A model generated the notes under the pieces. That model had not been told where the DNA came from. It did no database searches and saw only the letters and a list, made by a program, of their open reading frames with translations. Of a stretch of 64,000 bases of DNA, positions 1 through 12,399 are shown piece after piece; positions within the stretch are counted from its first letter, which is position 1; every line of letters starts with the position of its first letter. The translations under genes were made by a program, and so were the position numbers. Source of the DNA: Hymenoscyphus infarciens (lineage: Eukaryota; Ascomycota; Leotiomycetes; Helotiales; Helotiaceae). The stretch spans positions 103,501 to 167,500 of the forward strand of contig LLCB01000111.1 in assembly GCA_001414345.1 (NCBI GenBank). The letters run 5' to 3'.

Positions 1-2561
1 TCTTCAATTCCACAATTGCTCTTTGAACTGCCGTTTCTCCCGGAGGAAAAGAAGAGTTGTTCTCGAGTGGGTGGAAGCACAACACTGATTGTACAAACAT
101 CTCCCCGCATTCTTCATCAGTGAGTGCGAAATATTTCCCAATCCACATCTCGTTCCTGCTCATGAGTTCACGTCGACTGACTGGTCATACGGTCGTAACA
201 GGCGAGCAATGGAGATTGAACGACATACCCCCAATCATGAGATCTTGACTGAATTCCAGATATTGTCTGACAAATTTATGCCTGGATAACAGTATGAAAG
301 AATAAGAAGGCAATGGAGGAACGCATACGTATCAGCCCATAGGCTCCTAGTCGGGCACACAATGATCTCTAGCTTGATTTCGCTGGGTCGGGATGATGCT
401 AGAGGAAAAGGTTGGCGGCAAAATTCGGAATCAGAGATCACCGGTTATCGTTGGGAGTATGGAACTCAATTTTATTTCTCGACTTGGCTATCGTCATCCC
501 TTGGGGAGCCTAGAGCACAATCGCTGTCGAGCAGTGCCCCTACACTGTACGCCAGCCAGGCAAAGGACAGATATCGAGCTCTCGAGGTCGGTTATCGTAG
601 CCGTCCGGGAGTTTCGGATCTAACAGGGGTAGCCGAAGTCGTAATGCGGGTCGGAGCAAGGGGATATGGCTTTGATGGGGCTTCTTTTCGATGGTGTGGT
701 TCCGTTCTCTTCCTGGCTTCTAGGTCAGACTTCTTGGATTGTTGCACTGTGGATTTTGATCTCAGCATACTCCATGGAATGAAGCCCACAGCATTTTACC
801 TGGAAATACCTCGCTTATTGTCAGCTCCACACGTTATCAACGCTGGCTTCCTTACCTCGCTGTTCTGCAGCAAACCCCTAATGGGCAGAAAGAAGTTATG
901 ATGGACATTTGCTTTGTTGGAAGTTGATCATGGTATTGGTGTTGTTCTGAATTATCAGCCTGAGTTTCTGCATTCACGCGACAGATGGACACGCCCCGTC
1001 AGGTGACCACTTCACTAGCACAGGTAGCGGCTGTTTGGACAGCACCACTACCTCTTTACTTCTCTCACTACCTGGAGGAATGGGGACATACATGCCTTCG
1101 ATGGTTACTGGAATTGTTTCCTTCAACGGAATACTTTCTGGACGGAACGACACATTTCAAATCAAACCTAAAAGTCCCTTGGATTAGCTGCCTGGGCATT
1201 GCTCAATATCTGTGTTGCTTAGGGGAGGAGACATTGAAAGATACATCCCCTTCTTGTTTTCCTTTATACCGAGAGTTTTGTGTACACGCGCCAATGATGC
1301 TTTCAACCCAACAATCGTCCAATTATTTCCCCACCATTCGCCTCCAATATTTGCCAGTTTTCGCGACTGCGGACCAGTTTCATGAGTTCCAAAGACCAGA
1401 CCCCGTTTCCATTTCTCCAAACAATTTTTACTGTGGTATTTAGGTTTCTGGAATCTTTTCGTCCGGGATTCTGAAGTAGTCCAAGGATATTTCGAAACAT
1501 CTTCACTTATGTTCCGAAGTCAAATCGCATACCTTGCTGGAGTTCGTAGAAGCTGAATACTCCGAGTGCCTTAGTTGTGACTCCAGGGAACCATCCAAGT
1601 CTTATCCGCCTCCGCCCTCCTTACTAAGGATTAATTCTGGAATTTTCCTGTGCTGGTAATTTGAATAATTTTCTTGCTTTCTTCAATAGGAACAGACCTC
1701 CCAAGGAAATGGCGAACATACATTGCCGTTCCCTCCTTAGTTATTTTGCTGGGTCTCCAAATTTGGGGTCAGCATCATTTGGAGCATCGTATCAAGAAGA
1801 TGGTCGACATACAAAGAATCCGCCAGCATGGGCTTCAGCAGAGCTCATTTATCCAACAGACGAATCCTTTTCCCGGATACCTTTTGTCATACCGACACAT
1901 GTTCCTACCAAAAACTGGCCTTCCAAAGCAGTTTGCCTTGGAGATACGCACCTCGCTTTCAAAGAATCTTGTGCGCAGAGAATTCTGGTGCGATCAAGCG
2001 CCCGGATCCACTAGAAATTTGCCATGGCTTTTGCCAATATCGGAAATATGGTGTGGTGAGACAGTTCTCGAAGACCTAGTGCCAAATTCGTTGCGACGCA
2101 GTGAGAGATATTTTCCTCCGCCAGTGCAACAAAACTTCCCCTTAGTTTACTGAGCTTGTTCTGCAACAATATTGACGACATAACTTCCAACTTGAATGGC
2201 AGGTGAAGACTGCTCGAAAGACTGTTTGTCAGTATGAAACATCGATGGATGGTATACATACAAGTGGTAGAATTCTTTTATTGTTGTTGGTACCGAGTAC
2301 AAATCAATCTTTGCACAGGGCTAGGTATTAACTCCTTCTTTTGATATTATGAAGAAGTCATTCTGACATGAAAATATCTAGGAAAATAAACGATACATGG
2401 CTTTCCAAGCCGCAGACAAATCCCCTTCGTTAACATAAATGTTGGCCCCCTTTTGTCTTCGTCCATCCTCTTGCTGGTACAATCCATTTATAGTCACATG
2501 GCTGAGCGACGCCATGGATTTCCACCTCAATTCTCCTCATCTTGGCGTGCAGCTTTTGAAA
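1..2561. other. Intergenic, no supported gene
   Basis: Several reading frames of 60-179 codons occur on both strands, but none shows a recognisable domain, a coherent splice structure or similarity to the neighbouring array. The plus frame 1674-2153 (159 codons, one hydrophobic stretch near residues 19-31) is the only one that looks mildly protein-like. I see no basis for calling it a gene. The region also contains the 3' flank of gene A. Confidence 0.4.
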
Positions 2562-4426
2562 TTATCTCTTGGATTTCAAAGGCGGCATATTTGGGAGCTT
2601 CTTGCGATCCCGTTCAGCTCTCATCGCATTTTCCTCATGCCAATCGTCCAAAAGATCGTCCCGATTCTTGGTCGCCATGGCCCACAACAAGTAATCCCGT
2701 TGTCCTGCCACGCCAACGATTTCGAGGAGAAGTCTACATTCCAAGTCGGTACTAGGCGGTGCCGATCTATGGGCCTGGACGTATGCTGCCACCCCGTATT
2801 TCTCGCCCATGCCGTAAGGGGGAAGATCTGGCCGGAGATAATCGTGAGGGATGGGGCTTGGAAGTTGCATATTGTCCTCTGGGGCATCAAAGACTAGACC
2901 AAACCGCGGGTTTCTCTTCTCAGACCAATACTTTGCTGTTGGCGTATTGTCCCTATGTGTGTATGACTCCGGGTCAGTCCGATATCCGTTGTTGACAGTC
3001 TTTGGCTTTCGAGTTCGCTTCTTGTATCCCGCGATCTGACGTCGCGGGGGAGGCTTATATGCCGCGTCATCATCAACCGATTCCTCGTTGTCGGAAGGTT
3101 GATTCGAAGAAGCGTTGGTAGAATTTGTTCCAATTCGTGCCTTTTTGCAGCCATTTTCCCCTTCGGGCTCTCCTTCGCGGAGGCGCTTCTTCGAACCCTT
3201 TTGGACTCGAGGTTGACTAGGAGCTGCTTGGACCAAGTAGGGTTCGCCTTCGTCCATCACCAAATATTGGCCTTTGGCGTCCTGCTCCTTGCAACACCTA
3301 AGAAATTCATCCGCTGTGACGACCTCGAATCCCGCCCACTGCTGGATTTCGACGGCGTTTTCTTGGACAACTGAACCTGCAGTGCCTTGAAGTTGACTCT
3401 GGGAATCCTCGGCGTTCTTGGTTGCTTCTGAGCCCATACCATTTGTATTTGTCGCCTGCCCCTTCTTGTTACTCATTTCCCCCCTGTGATCTTCATGTCC
3501 GCCGCGCTTTCTCGAGAACTTCTGGGCTATGAGTTGTTGAGGAAGTGGCTGGGACAAGTGATAAGCAGCTAGATCCATGGAAGCTCTAAAGTTACCATTG
3601 CCCATGTCGTTGAAGCCATTTCCATACTGAGCAGGATTCGACATATTGAACTCAGTTGAACGTTGAGAAGTCTCTACAAAATCAAATGGGGTTCTCTCTG
3701 TTGTAATTGTTAGTGTATAATCTTAACCCGTGGAAGTTTCCACGTTTCTTACCCTGTCCTTGTCTGATGTCTCTGGAGATTGTCACCTGGGGCTCCATTC
3801 GATGTTGAGGAGTGGCGGTTGACTTCACGGGGATCATATCTGTTAAAATTGTTAGTTGTTAATGTTGGATAGTTAGCTCGGTGATGTGTAGATGCGGCTT
3901 ACCTTGTCCATGTTGTAGAGTTTCCGAGTATGTCTCTGTTTGCTGACCTTGGCGGAGGTGAGCAACGGGGGTATTTTCGGACACCAATTTATTGTTGTCA
4001 AGTTGGCTGTGCGAAGTCGATGGAGCAGCGATACCGGTGTTCATGTCATAGTTGAGGCGCTTATCATACTCGGGGGCGGGAACCTCGAACTCGGGAAAAG
4101 CACTGAGGCTGCCCAGAGATGGGGTGGATCCCATAGCATCCTCATCTATTTCGTGTATTATCAGTAGGTGTCAGTAGAATGTCAATGTTGAGTAACTCAC
4201 CTGATGGGTATGATTCCGTCGCCGTCATCAGGCTCGGGTCCCAAAATTCTGGGAGATATTCCTTGCAATATTCCTCGAATCTTAGGGCCTCATCGCTCGA
4301 TGCTGATGGAGAAGCAGTCATCGAGTTGTTTGCGTTGTTCTTGTTACCCGTGTTGTTGCGCTTGTCGTCTTCGTGGCGAGTGGAAGGCATCGAGGGAGCA
4401 CGTGTGATCGATTGCTGGGAGTCCAT
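2562..4426 (-). CDS. Array gene A, uncharacterised lysine-rich protein, 4 exons, 563 aa
   Basis: Function unknown. The model is join(4426..4201, 4145..3903, 3839..3753, 3697..2562) on minus. All junctions are GT-AG and the frame closes to 563 aa. A further intron (4558-4465) lies in the 5' UTR, and the ATG at 4426 is the first in frame after it. The N-terminal half is low complexity. At residues ~306-322 there is the motif FEVVTADEFLRCCKEQD, which is also found twice in gene D. A basic KR-rich stretch follows, then a C-terminal segment (~425-563) with RPDLPP, YGVAAY and a charged end, matching the shared domain of genes B-D although it is the most diverged. No signal peptide or membrane segment is seen. 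The basic stretches suggest a nuclear protein, which is inference. It is the last gene in transcription order of a head-to-tail array. Confidence 0.75.
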
Positions 4427-4464
4427 CGTGAACACTGATCGAGGCGGAGGGGTTGCTCGCGTTT

Positions 4465-4558
4465 CTATAGAAAGGAACAGTCAGTTGTCGTAACCTCAAG
4501 TACTGATATTGAAGTATCCGGTGGTTAGTATTTGAGGGTATGGTAGCGCGGTACTTAC
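4465..4558 (-). other. 5' UTR intron of gene A
   Basis: On minus, a GTAAGT donor at 4558 and an AG ending at 4465 bracket a 94-nt non-coding intron upstream of the ATG at 4426. A comparable leader intron (7434-7367) precedes gene B, so this looks like a shared gene architecture. Confidence 0.55.
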
Positions 4559-5249
4559 GTTACGTTCTGCTGATAATATTGCCGTTGTATGGGTGCCGGC
4601 TTAGCGTTTTGGCGCTTTTCTGGCACTCGTAATGACAGTGAGACTGGGATTTCGGGGGGAAGGTTTTCCTCGAAGATGCTGGTATAGGGATGTCTCGCGT
4701 ACAGAAAGTATGACAGATACCAATACAGTTGGTGTTATTGGTAGTGGTTGTCTAACAAGGTTGTAGTGGTATAAGTTTCTGTGGTCACGAAGTTCCTGTG
4801 GTATCGATATATAAAGAGGGAAACAATACCATTGTTCACTTTGAGGCCGAGCTAGCCAGGCTAGACTTCTTGGCAGCGAGGCCTACCTACCCCTAATGAT
4901 AGGTCACGTGACAGATATCCTTGTTTTGGTTTTTCGTTTAGGTCCTTATAGATTCACTTTTATATCTATAATAGTGAATTATTTCCTTTTTTTTACGTGG
5001 ATTTTTTCACTTCTAGTATATACAGTTTTGACAGATTTCACTTCGCTTCGTTTCAGTGCTTGTGATATATACGCATTTTGTTCATTTATTGGGCATGGTG
5101 TATGAGTGCCAAAAATTGCTTATTGTCCGTCTCTTGTGTTTGTAGTGTCTAAGTTCTAAAGGTATTCTTGATGTACTTATTGACATTAAGCCGTCTCTTG
5201 TGTCTGCTGCCATGTGTAGGTTACCTTATTTGGACAAAACTGTAACTTA

Positions 5250-7337
5250 TCATGACTCTGGCTCCTCCTCCGTTTCCTCCTCTGAATCTTCTACTGGCTC
5301 CTTTGGCTGCGTTGTCCGCCTGATCTTCTTTGCCGTTATTGTATTAGTTGCCTTACTCGCCCCTGCCGCTGGCTTTTGGGCACGCTTAAGCTTGGAAATT
5401 CGCAGCTTCTCATCCCGATTCGCATTGAGCCAGTCTCTTTTGTCTATCTGGTATTGGAGCTGGGATTGTCCTTCAGCCCAGTTCTTGAAATCCATTTGTT
5501 TTGCATTGCCCAAAGCTTTGATGTAAGACACGCAGTCGTCATCAGTGGCAGCTTTCGTAGCTTCTTTGGTAACATCAACCAGATATTTTCTAATACCCCA
5601 GCTAGGGTGATATACTGGCGGGATATCTGAACGGAGACCGCCTGGTGGTGGAGCAAACAGGGTCTGATCTTCTGCATCGGCCATTGTGAAGTTTTCGGGT
5701 ATCCATCTTGGCCTTTTGTTTTTTTTATAAATGTCTGTTGGCTCCCCGTTCGTATGTGTATAAGCCTCGTCATCTGTAATCTCACCAGCAGCTGGGGTTC
5801 GAAGGGGTTGGTTGAACTCCATCATTTGGTGTTGACCCGGGTTTCTCGGTGGGATAACTGGCTTCTTGGGCTTCTTGGGCTTGGGCTCTTGCTCTTCAGT
5901 AGGCTCGGAGTTGGACATGATCCTGTTGACAATGCGCTTCTTGGGCACGCGTTTAACAGGTTCCTCGTCGTCACTCTCTGTGGAGACCCGCTTTCGCTTC
6001 TATATTATTCAACAATCAGTCATTGCCATATGGTGTTTGGAGTTTCATGGTACATACCTGTGCTGGCTTGCTTCTTTCGGTCCAATTGGCCCGTCGAGGA
6101 ATTTCTACGACTTCCTCATCGTCCTCATCCTCATCATCATCCGGGTCTACTGGGCGACCACGCTCGTTTCCCCAATTTGGCGAGGAATCTACTTGTCGCT
6201 GCTGTTGATGGCGGTGTCGGTGCTGGTGTCGATGGCGGTTTCGGCGTTGCAATTCGGCAGAGTTTCCTGTGAGGATAGTTAGGTGTTTGCCTGTTTCGAA
6301 TGAGCTTGGAGTTGACTTACCTTGTACTCGACGAACTTGGGCTTCCAGTTCCCGGCTTTGCAAGCTTGAGTGCATCGAATGCAGCGGTGGTCTGCCTGCT
6401 CTACTTCGATTGGTCTGTTGGGCCCCGTATTGGTCACCATTCATCCCCTCATTGATGTCGCCTATTGTAGCTGCGGCAGGAGCATACGTTGCATGCTGAC
6501 TCCTACGATAGATGTCATGCGCAGGCCCATTCTGCAAATAATGGAGAGGGACTCTTGTGGGAGCATTAGAACCCCGTTGGCTTCTATAATGGTTGTCATC
6601 CGCAAGCCTATTCTGCTGGTAGTGGAGAGGGCCTGCTCTGAGGGCATTAGCAGCACCTTGCCGCCCGTAGAGGATGTCAAGCGCAAGCTGGTTCTCTCGG
6701 TCAACATCTTGGAGAAGGGCTTCTGTGCAACGATCTTCTTGCGACGCGACACTTGATGCTGGTCTCATACTTTCTGCGGTCGAGGTCATTGATGGGAGGG
6801 GCCGGGTTCCTGAATCCCAATCGTTGACCACGCTCCCATCAAAGTATCGGAGGACATTGTTTTCATCCACATAGTACATCTCCTCATTTGGCGCAACACT
6901 GCGTCCATTGCCATTGTAGACGCCGTTATGATATGGAGTGGCTGTCATACCACTGTTATGTACCGCTCCGGCACGCATGTTGCTGTATTCGCGGTTATTG
7001 ATATTGGGAGCGTCCGCAGACGAGTCGAACTCCGCCAAGTCTTCGGAGTTGGTATCCGCGTGGTGGTTCTCGGTGTTGGAGAAGGAAGGCATTACGGAGC
7101 TTCCCAAAAGGTCACGATCGGCTGTTTGAAGAGGTAAGTTAGAAGCGCGCCTCGACCTGAGATCCACAAAAAGAACTTATTGTACTTACCTTGAGTAGAG
7201 GGCGTGGATGTATCTTCCTCGCCATTCATGCTGTTGCGCATGACCTCCTGGTGTTCCTCCGAAAAGTCGAACGCCGAAAAGTCTTGAAAGCTGTCTTCGT
7301 TGACGTTGGGATTTCGAGTATCGTTCGTGGAAGGCAT
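5250..7337 (-). CDS. Array gene B, uncharacterised protein with shared C-terminal domain, 4 exons, 635 aa
   Basis: Function unknown. The model is join(7337..7190, 7121..6321, 6266..6058, 5999..5250), all GT-AG, closing to 635 aa. The ATG context resembles gene C: both have TGAGAACC just upstream. The N-terminus carries DFSAFDFSEE (about residues 17-26), matched in gene C by DIAAFPFSEE. The middle is low complexity, with a His/Arg/Gln stretch and an acidic DDDEDEDDEE run. The last exon begins KRKR and holds lysine-rich sequence, IPPR, HTNGEPT, LRSDIPP, WGI and NWAEG, all closely matched in gene C. Residues ~440-590 form the shared domain. No signal peptide is seen, and the basic clusters suggest nuclear localisation (inference). 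Leader intron at 7434-7367. Confidence 0.82.
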
Positions 7338-8139
7338 CGCGGTGGTTCTCAAGTGAGAATGTTCAGCTATTCAAAAGCAAATTAATTGAGGTCTGAGCCT
7401 AGTAGTGTGTAAATGGGGTCTTAATTATGCTCACCTTGAGGGAAGGTGGTTGTGTTAGATGTACGCTCGGAGGATGACGCCGTTGCGGTGGGATATCGAG
7501 GTTATCTCGCGCTCGAGGGTTGGTGCAGAATTCCCGAGTGGCTTCTCAATAAGTAATCCGAAAGCAAGAAGTATCTGGTTGCAGATCGCTTGAGCAAGTG
7601 CTTGAGGACTTTGTTGCTGGTCGTGTGCAAGGCAGAAGACTGGTGTTGACTCGGTGAAATTAATATGTGTGCTGGGATACCTTTAAGTGCTTTTGACGTT
7701 AACATCGCTTGGGAAACCCGTTAAGGCAGCGAGTGCACTTTGGTTTTCCCTCAGGCTACTTGGGGACCCAAACCACATCACGAGGGGCGCTAGCCTATGT
7801 ATTTTGCTGTGCTCTTAGCCTACCAATTGCTGCTTCACTTGGACTTTTCCATTTGTTTTTGCGTTCATCCAGTACTGGGACTCTGAATTTGACTCATTCT
7901 GTAAAACGCGTCGGGAGGAAAAACCAGACTTCACTATGTTTTGTTTCAGTGTGAGTTTCTTTGTTATATATATACACAAGCACGCAGTCCATTCGTTTAA
8001 AAGTTAATGGTGTATAGGTTCCAGAAATTCTTGATTGTACTAATATAAAATAGTCCGTCTCTTGTGGTCCTTGTTGCCTAATTTTCGTTATCCCAATGGG
8101 TTAAACTGAAGTTCCTTCTCTAGTTTAGCTGGTGTGTCC

Positions 8140-9393
8140 CTAGTTCGCACGCTTCAACTTTTTCTTTGCAGGTTTTGCAGTTTTTCTACTCTTTGTCGCC
8201 ACCCCCGCCGCCTTCTTTGCCTTTCTATCCTTCTCTCTTCTGTGGGCGTTCGGATAGTGATGGAAATCTAACTGGAACTGTCTCTGGGAAGCTCCCTCCG
8301 CCCAGGCCTTGAACTTCCATTGTTCCTCGTTACCCTGATCCTGCAAGTATTGAATACCGTCTTCTAAAGTAGTAGAGAGTGGGAACCCCTTTACTGCTAC
8401 CAGATAATTCTGGATTCCCCACTCTGAGTTATCTGGGGGTGGCAGATCTGATCTCAACTCGCCAGGCTGCGCAGCAAACTGTGCCTTGTCCCCCTCGACC
8501 ATGTTGTAGTTTTCTAAAACCCATTTTAGCGTCCTCTTGTTTTGGTCGTCGTAGTATACTTGAGTCGGCTCCCCATTTGTATGTATGAACGCTTCGTCCT
8601 CTGTGACTTCGCCAGGATCCTCAGGCGTAAGAACGACGGGGTTGAATTTCATCATATGGGGTACTCCCGCCATTCTCGGTGGGATCAGAGGAGCTTTCTC
8701 CTTGGGATTCTTAGTTTTGGGGGCATTCTCTTTCTCTTGCTCCTCCTCGTCCTCGCTGTCATTTGCAGCTCGCTTGCGCTTCTATATTATTCACAAGTCA
8801 GTTATTGATATATGATGTTTTAGTTTGACGATACATACCTGTCGAGCGCGTGCTGCATCTTCCTTTCTCTTCCCACTCCGAGTAGCTTCTTCCTCGTCCT
8901 CGGGTTGATCATATCTCCGATTTGAAGAGTCTGCGCTTGGTCGCCGGTCTTGACGACAATGTCGGCGTTGGGAAGGTCCTGCACAGTAGGCTAGCAAACT
9001 TGTTAGGTGTCTGCTTATTTTAGATGAGTCTGGGTTTGCCCTACCTGGTGGCCGCATAGCATCCTCGGCTAGTTCATCATCGGCAAATTGCGCATTGTCA
9101 AGGTCCGGTAATTGATTTCCCTGTTCCCGGCTATGCATATTTTGACATCCAGCTGCTCTAAACAAAGTTGGTTGTTGGCCCTCATCTTGGTTGCCATATG
9201 CCAACGCGTTTTGGTCCATTGCGGGAGCCTCCCAATCCTCGTTATATACCAGGTCGGCGAACAAGTCGTAGCCGTGAGCCATGCCATCCCGCAGGATCTC
9301 CTCATATTCTTCCTCGGAAAAGGGGAAGGCCGCAATGTCTTGGAATCCGGCGTTGTTGGCGCTGTGATTCTGGGTGTTCTCGTTGGATGTCAT
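8140..9393 (-). CDS. Array gene C, uncharacterised protein, closest paralogue of B, 3 exons, 376 aa
   Basis: Function unknown. The model is join(9393..9045, 8978..8839, 8781..8140), closing to 376 aa. The N-terminus has DIAAFPFSEEEYEEIL and the middle is polar. The last exon again starts KRKR, then acidic and lysine-rich sequence, IPPR, HTNGEPT, LRSDLPP, WGIQNYLV and AWAEG (domain about residues 195-350), and a basic AKKK tail. Both coding introns sit at the same places as the last two introns of B and are themselves similar in sequence. The 3' flank also matches that of B, around the GTCCGTCTCTTGTG motif. B and C are therefore a duplicated pair. C is shorter than B because the low-complexity middle is reduced. 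Confidence 0.82.
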
Positions 9394-10537
9394 TGTGGAG
9401 GTTCTCAGGTGGTCGTGGTGGGCGTGGTGGGCTACTCGAAATCAAGTTAGTTGCACGCCTCAGACTAGGCCGAAGTCCAAAGCCAGTAGCAGGTAGTCAA
9501 TTGTACTTGTCTTGAGAAATGGAGGAGGTGGTATTCGATGTATTATCCAAGAATGGCGACGTTGTGGTACACAGGTGGGTCATGTGTCGCTTGTGGGTAG
9601 TCCGACTCGCAGATCGATTATGCTAGTGCTCGAAGGCTTTGGTGGTTGTGTTGGTGGTGGTGCACTGGGGATGTTAGTGGAGGGACCGCTGCTGGCTTGA
9701 TGCGATATATATATGCGTGGCGGGATTTCTATTATGGGAACCGCAATACCTCAGTATACCGCTTACAGCAACCCGGTCACGCAGCTATAGCAGCAACGAT
9801 TTCCTATCTTGCAAGGATGTCGAGGCTAAGAACCCTGTTACCCCAGATTTACCCCACGTTTTCCCCATGTTTTCAGGTTTTCTGGGGCGCTAGCGGATGT
9901 TGATGTGCTTTTGACCTATCAAAATGCTTATCCAGTCGGTCCATTCTGCGTTCGTGGTTACACTGGGGTCCCATTGTTTTCACTCACCCGGGTAACGGAA
10001 CAAGCCATCAGAACCTTCTAGGACATTCCAAAGATTCATCTGAAGAGGTAATAGGTGAATTTTCGTTGCCATGTTGTTTGCAAGTCAGCACGTCAAACGC
10101 GTGTTCACGTGAGTTCAGATCTGTGAAGTTAGGAGCCCTGAATTTAAGGCATTTTTTATATATAGTTTGGTTGAGATCATCGACGCTCTTTACTAGGTTA
10201 CTTCTCTTTGTTGGCAGTTCTTTCTAGTGTTTATGATAGAGACCAACTTCGCACTTTTATTTTAATGTAATGACTTTGGTGGTTTCATAGGATTCATAAT
10301 ACACACAAAGTTCACATGCTTGTTTCAATAAAATAAGTAGTTTTTTTTAAAGAGTCTTTACGATTTTGGGTACAGACTAACTAAATAAAGTGAGAAGGAA
10401 GTCATAATATCCTCCTCGTGATTTCCATGTTATTATGATTTGGTGGAGAGAGACAATCTAAGTCAAGAAGAAAATGTAAATCAGAAATATCCCCCTGTTG
10501 TCCTGTTGGTTACCTCAATCTTCTTGGTCTTGAGCAG

Positions 10538-12251
10538 CTATCGTTGGGCTCTTGCTACTCTAGCTGCTTCCTTCGCTGCTTCGAAGTAAATCGGTGCGCA
10601 CGGTCCGTAGATTTCTTCGAGTGTTTCCATGAATCGTTCCATGGTGACCTTCTCTCTACGTTTCTTCTCAGTTCTCCAAGCGTTTTTGCAGTTGCACTCG
10701 TCCAGCTTGTATTGCATGTCCCAGTGGCCCTCAGCAACAATCTTGAACTCCCATTGCAGATCATTACCCATGATTGCGAGGTAGTGTTCGCAATTGGCTT
10801 GTGTGATGGGTACACCGGAAAGGGAGAGAATATTGGTCAATTTCGAGAAGCTCATTAATCCCCACGTTGGATGGTCAAGGGGAGGAAGATCTTCACGCAG
10901 GCCATTTGGTGGAGCCGCATGGAGTGCCTTATAGGGAACTTCGGGTACCGCTATGTATGGAGTGATTTTCGCGTTTGGCCGAAGCTTGTATGACGGGACG
11001 GGCCAGCCATCCTTCTGAACGAGGGAGTTGTCATCGAAAGAGTCTTGTGGTTTGGGGACGTATTGCTTTGCCGTGGTTTTTGGCTTCGGTACTGGTCGGG
11101 AGGGTTGGACTACTGCAGGGACGGAAGATGTGGTATTGTTCGGGCCTCCGTTGCTTGTAGCAAAAGATAGGCTGGGTGGGATAGCGGGCTGTTTTGATTG
11201 GATAGTCAGTATGTTTTTCAATAGGCGTTCGGGGAATTGGCGGTCTTACCTGTGGGATGTTGTTGGCATGCCAATTCAACGACATCTTACGCTTCTTTGA
11301 AGAATGAGCCATCTCTGCCTCTGGCGTATAGAATGTCCCATTGTTCTCTTCGTAGAGTTCCTCAATGGCACGCTTTCCCCTATTTCCAGGTTGGATGAAG
11401 ACCGGACGGGCATGTTGAATCTTGTCTCGCTCCTCGCAGAATCGAATAAAGTCCTCCGCTGAAAGGACTTCAAATTGTTGAGGCTGGGTGTTTCCGACAT
11501 GTTGGCCTCCGTTGGGTGCAGGAGGGATATTTGAATCCTGCTCATGCGCCAATCGAAAAAACTCTTCCACAGTGACGACTTCATGCCCCTGGCTAGCAAA
11601 ATCTTCCGCTGCCAGTCTATTGACCAAGACAGCGTTATTCTGGTAAGGGGACTCGGACACAGACTGATTGTTGCTGGCTTGATTGTGGAAGTTGCGGCCA
11701 GACTCCATGCCAATCGTGTTGTTTGGATGGATATGTGTTGGAGAAGCTGTCTTGTTGTGCTCGCCATCGGTTTGGGGAAAATCAGACCGTTCGCTGGTTT
11801 GGGGATCATGTACCAACTGGTTATCGCTTGCTTGGTGGGCAGGAATCAGGCCTTTGGCACATGCATCAACCCAAGCCATGCTACTTGCCTGGATGAGTGG
11901 AAGACGGGCTGATTGATTGATTTCGTTGGTAGTCAGAGGGGGGTTCTTCAGCCACTCGCCGGTTTGAGGATGATATGCTAAGTTTCTACCCATATAATTT
12001 GTTGTATTGGCAGAACCTGAGTGATGAGGTTCAGTACCAGTATTATCCGTATACGAGGTCACAGCGGCTGAGGAGGGAGTGGACGAACTGCCACCTAAGA
12101 AGATAAAGATTAGATACGCGAGCTCGCCGGAGAAACTTGAGGTCTGGCAAATATTTGACAAAGGAGACCTGTATTTGAGTATTTGGATGTACTTACCTTG
12201 AGTAGGAGGGGCGGAGGTCTTGTCTGGGGTGGTATCTGAGAAGGAAGACAT
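10538..12251 (-). CDS. Array gene D, uncharacterised protein with two EVxxxEDF-type motifs, 3 exons, 516 aa
   Basis: Function unknown. The model is join(12251..12197, 12094..11250, 11188..10538), closing to 516 aa. The ATG at 12251 is chosen because its short first exon ends APPTQ|G, like the first exon of B (TPSTQ). An in-frame ATG at 12353 is possible. Residues ~190-206 (HEVVTVEEFFRLAHEQD) and ~230-246 (FEVLSAEDFIRFCEERD) are two copies of a motif present once in gene A. The C-terminal domain (about 350-490) has LREDLPP, HPTWGL, WEFKIVAEG and QYKLDE, matching B and C. The protein has no signal peptide or membrane segment. It links gene A, through the repeated motif, to B and C, through the domain. 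Confidence 0.8.
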
Positions 12252-12399
12252 ATTGCTAGTATGCTTCTCGTGGTTTTGTGAAAGAGATCTAAGAGATCTG
12301 AAGCGAGACGCAAAGACTTTCGTGGGATGGATCGAGTTGATATTGTTGGGCAAGGATAGCGTTGCAATGTTTGCAAGAAGAGGAGTTGATTAAGGTCGT

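Noticed and set aside
362..901. 179-codon plus-strand frame near the window start
   Set aside because: No motif, no splice partner and no similarity to neighbours; length alone is not enough.
1674..2153. 159-codon plus-strand frame with a hydrophobic segment
   Set aside because: Mildly protein-like, but no family recognised and a second overlapping frame of similar quality exists.
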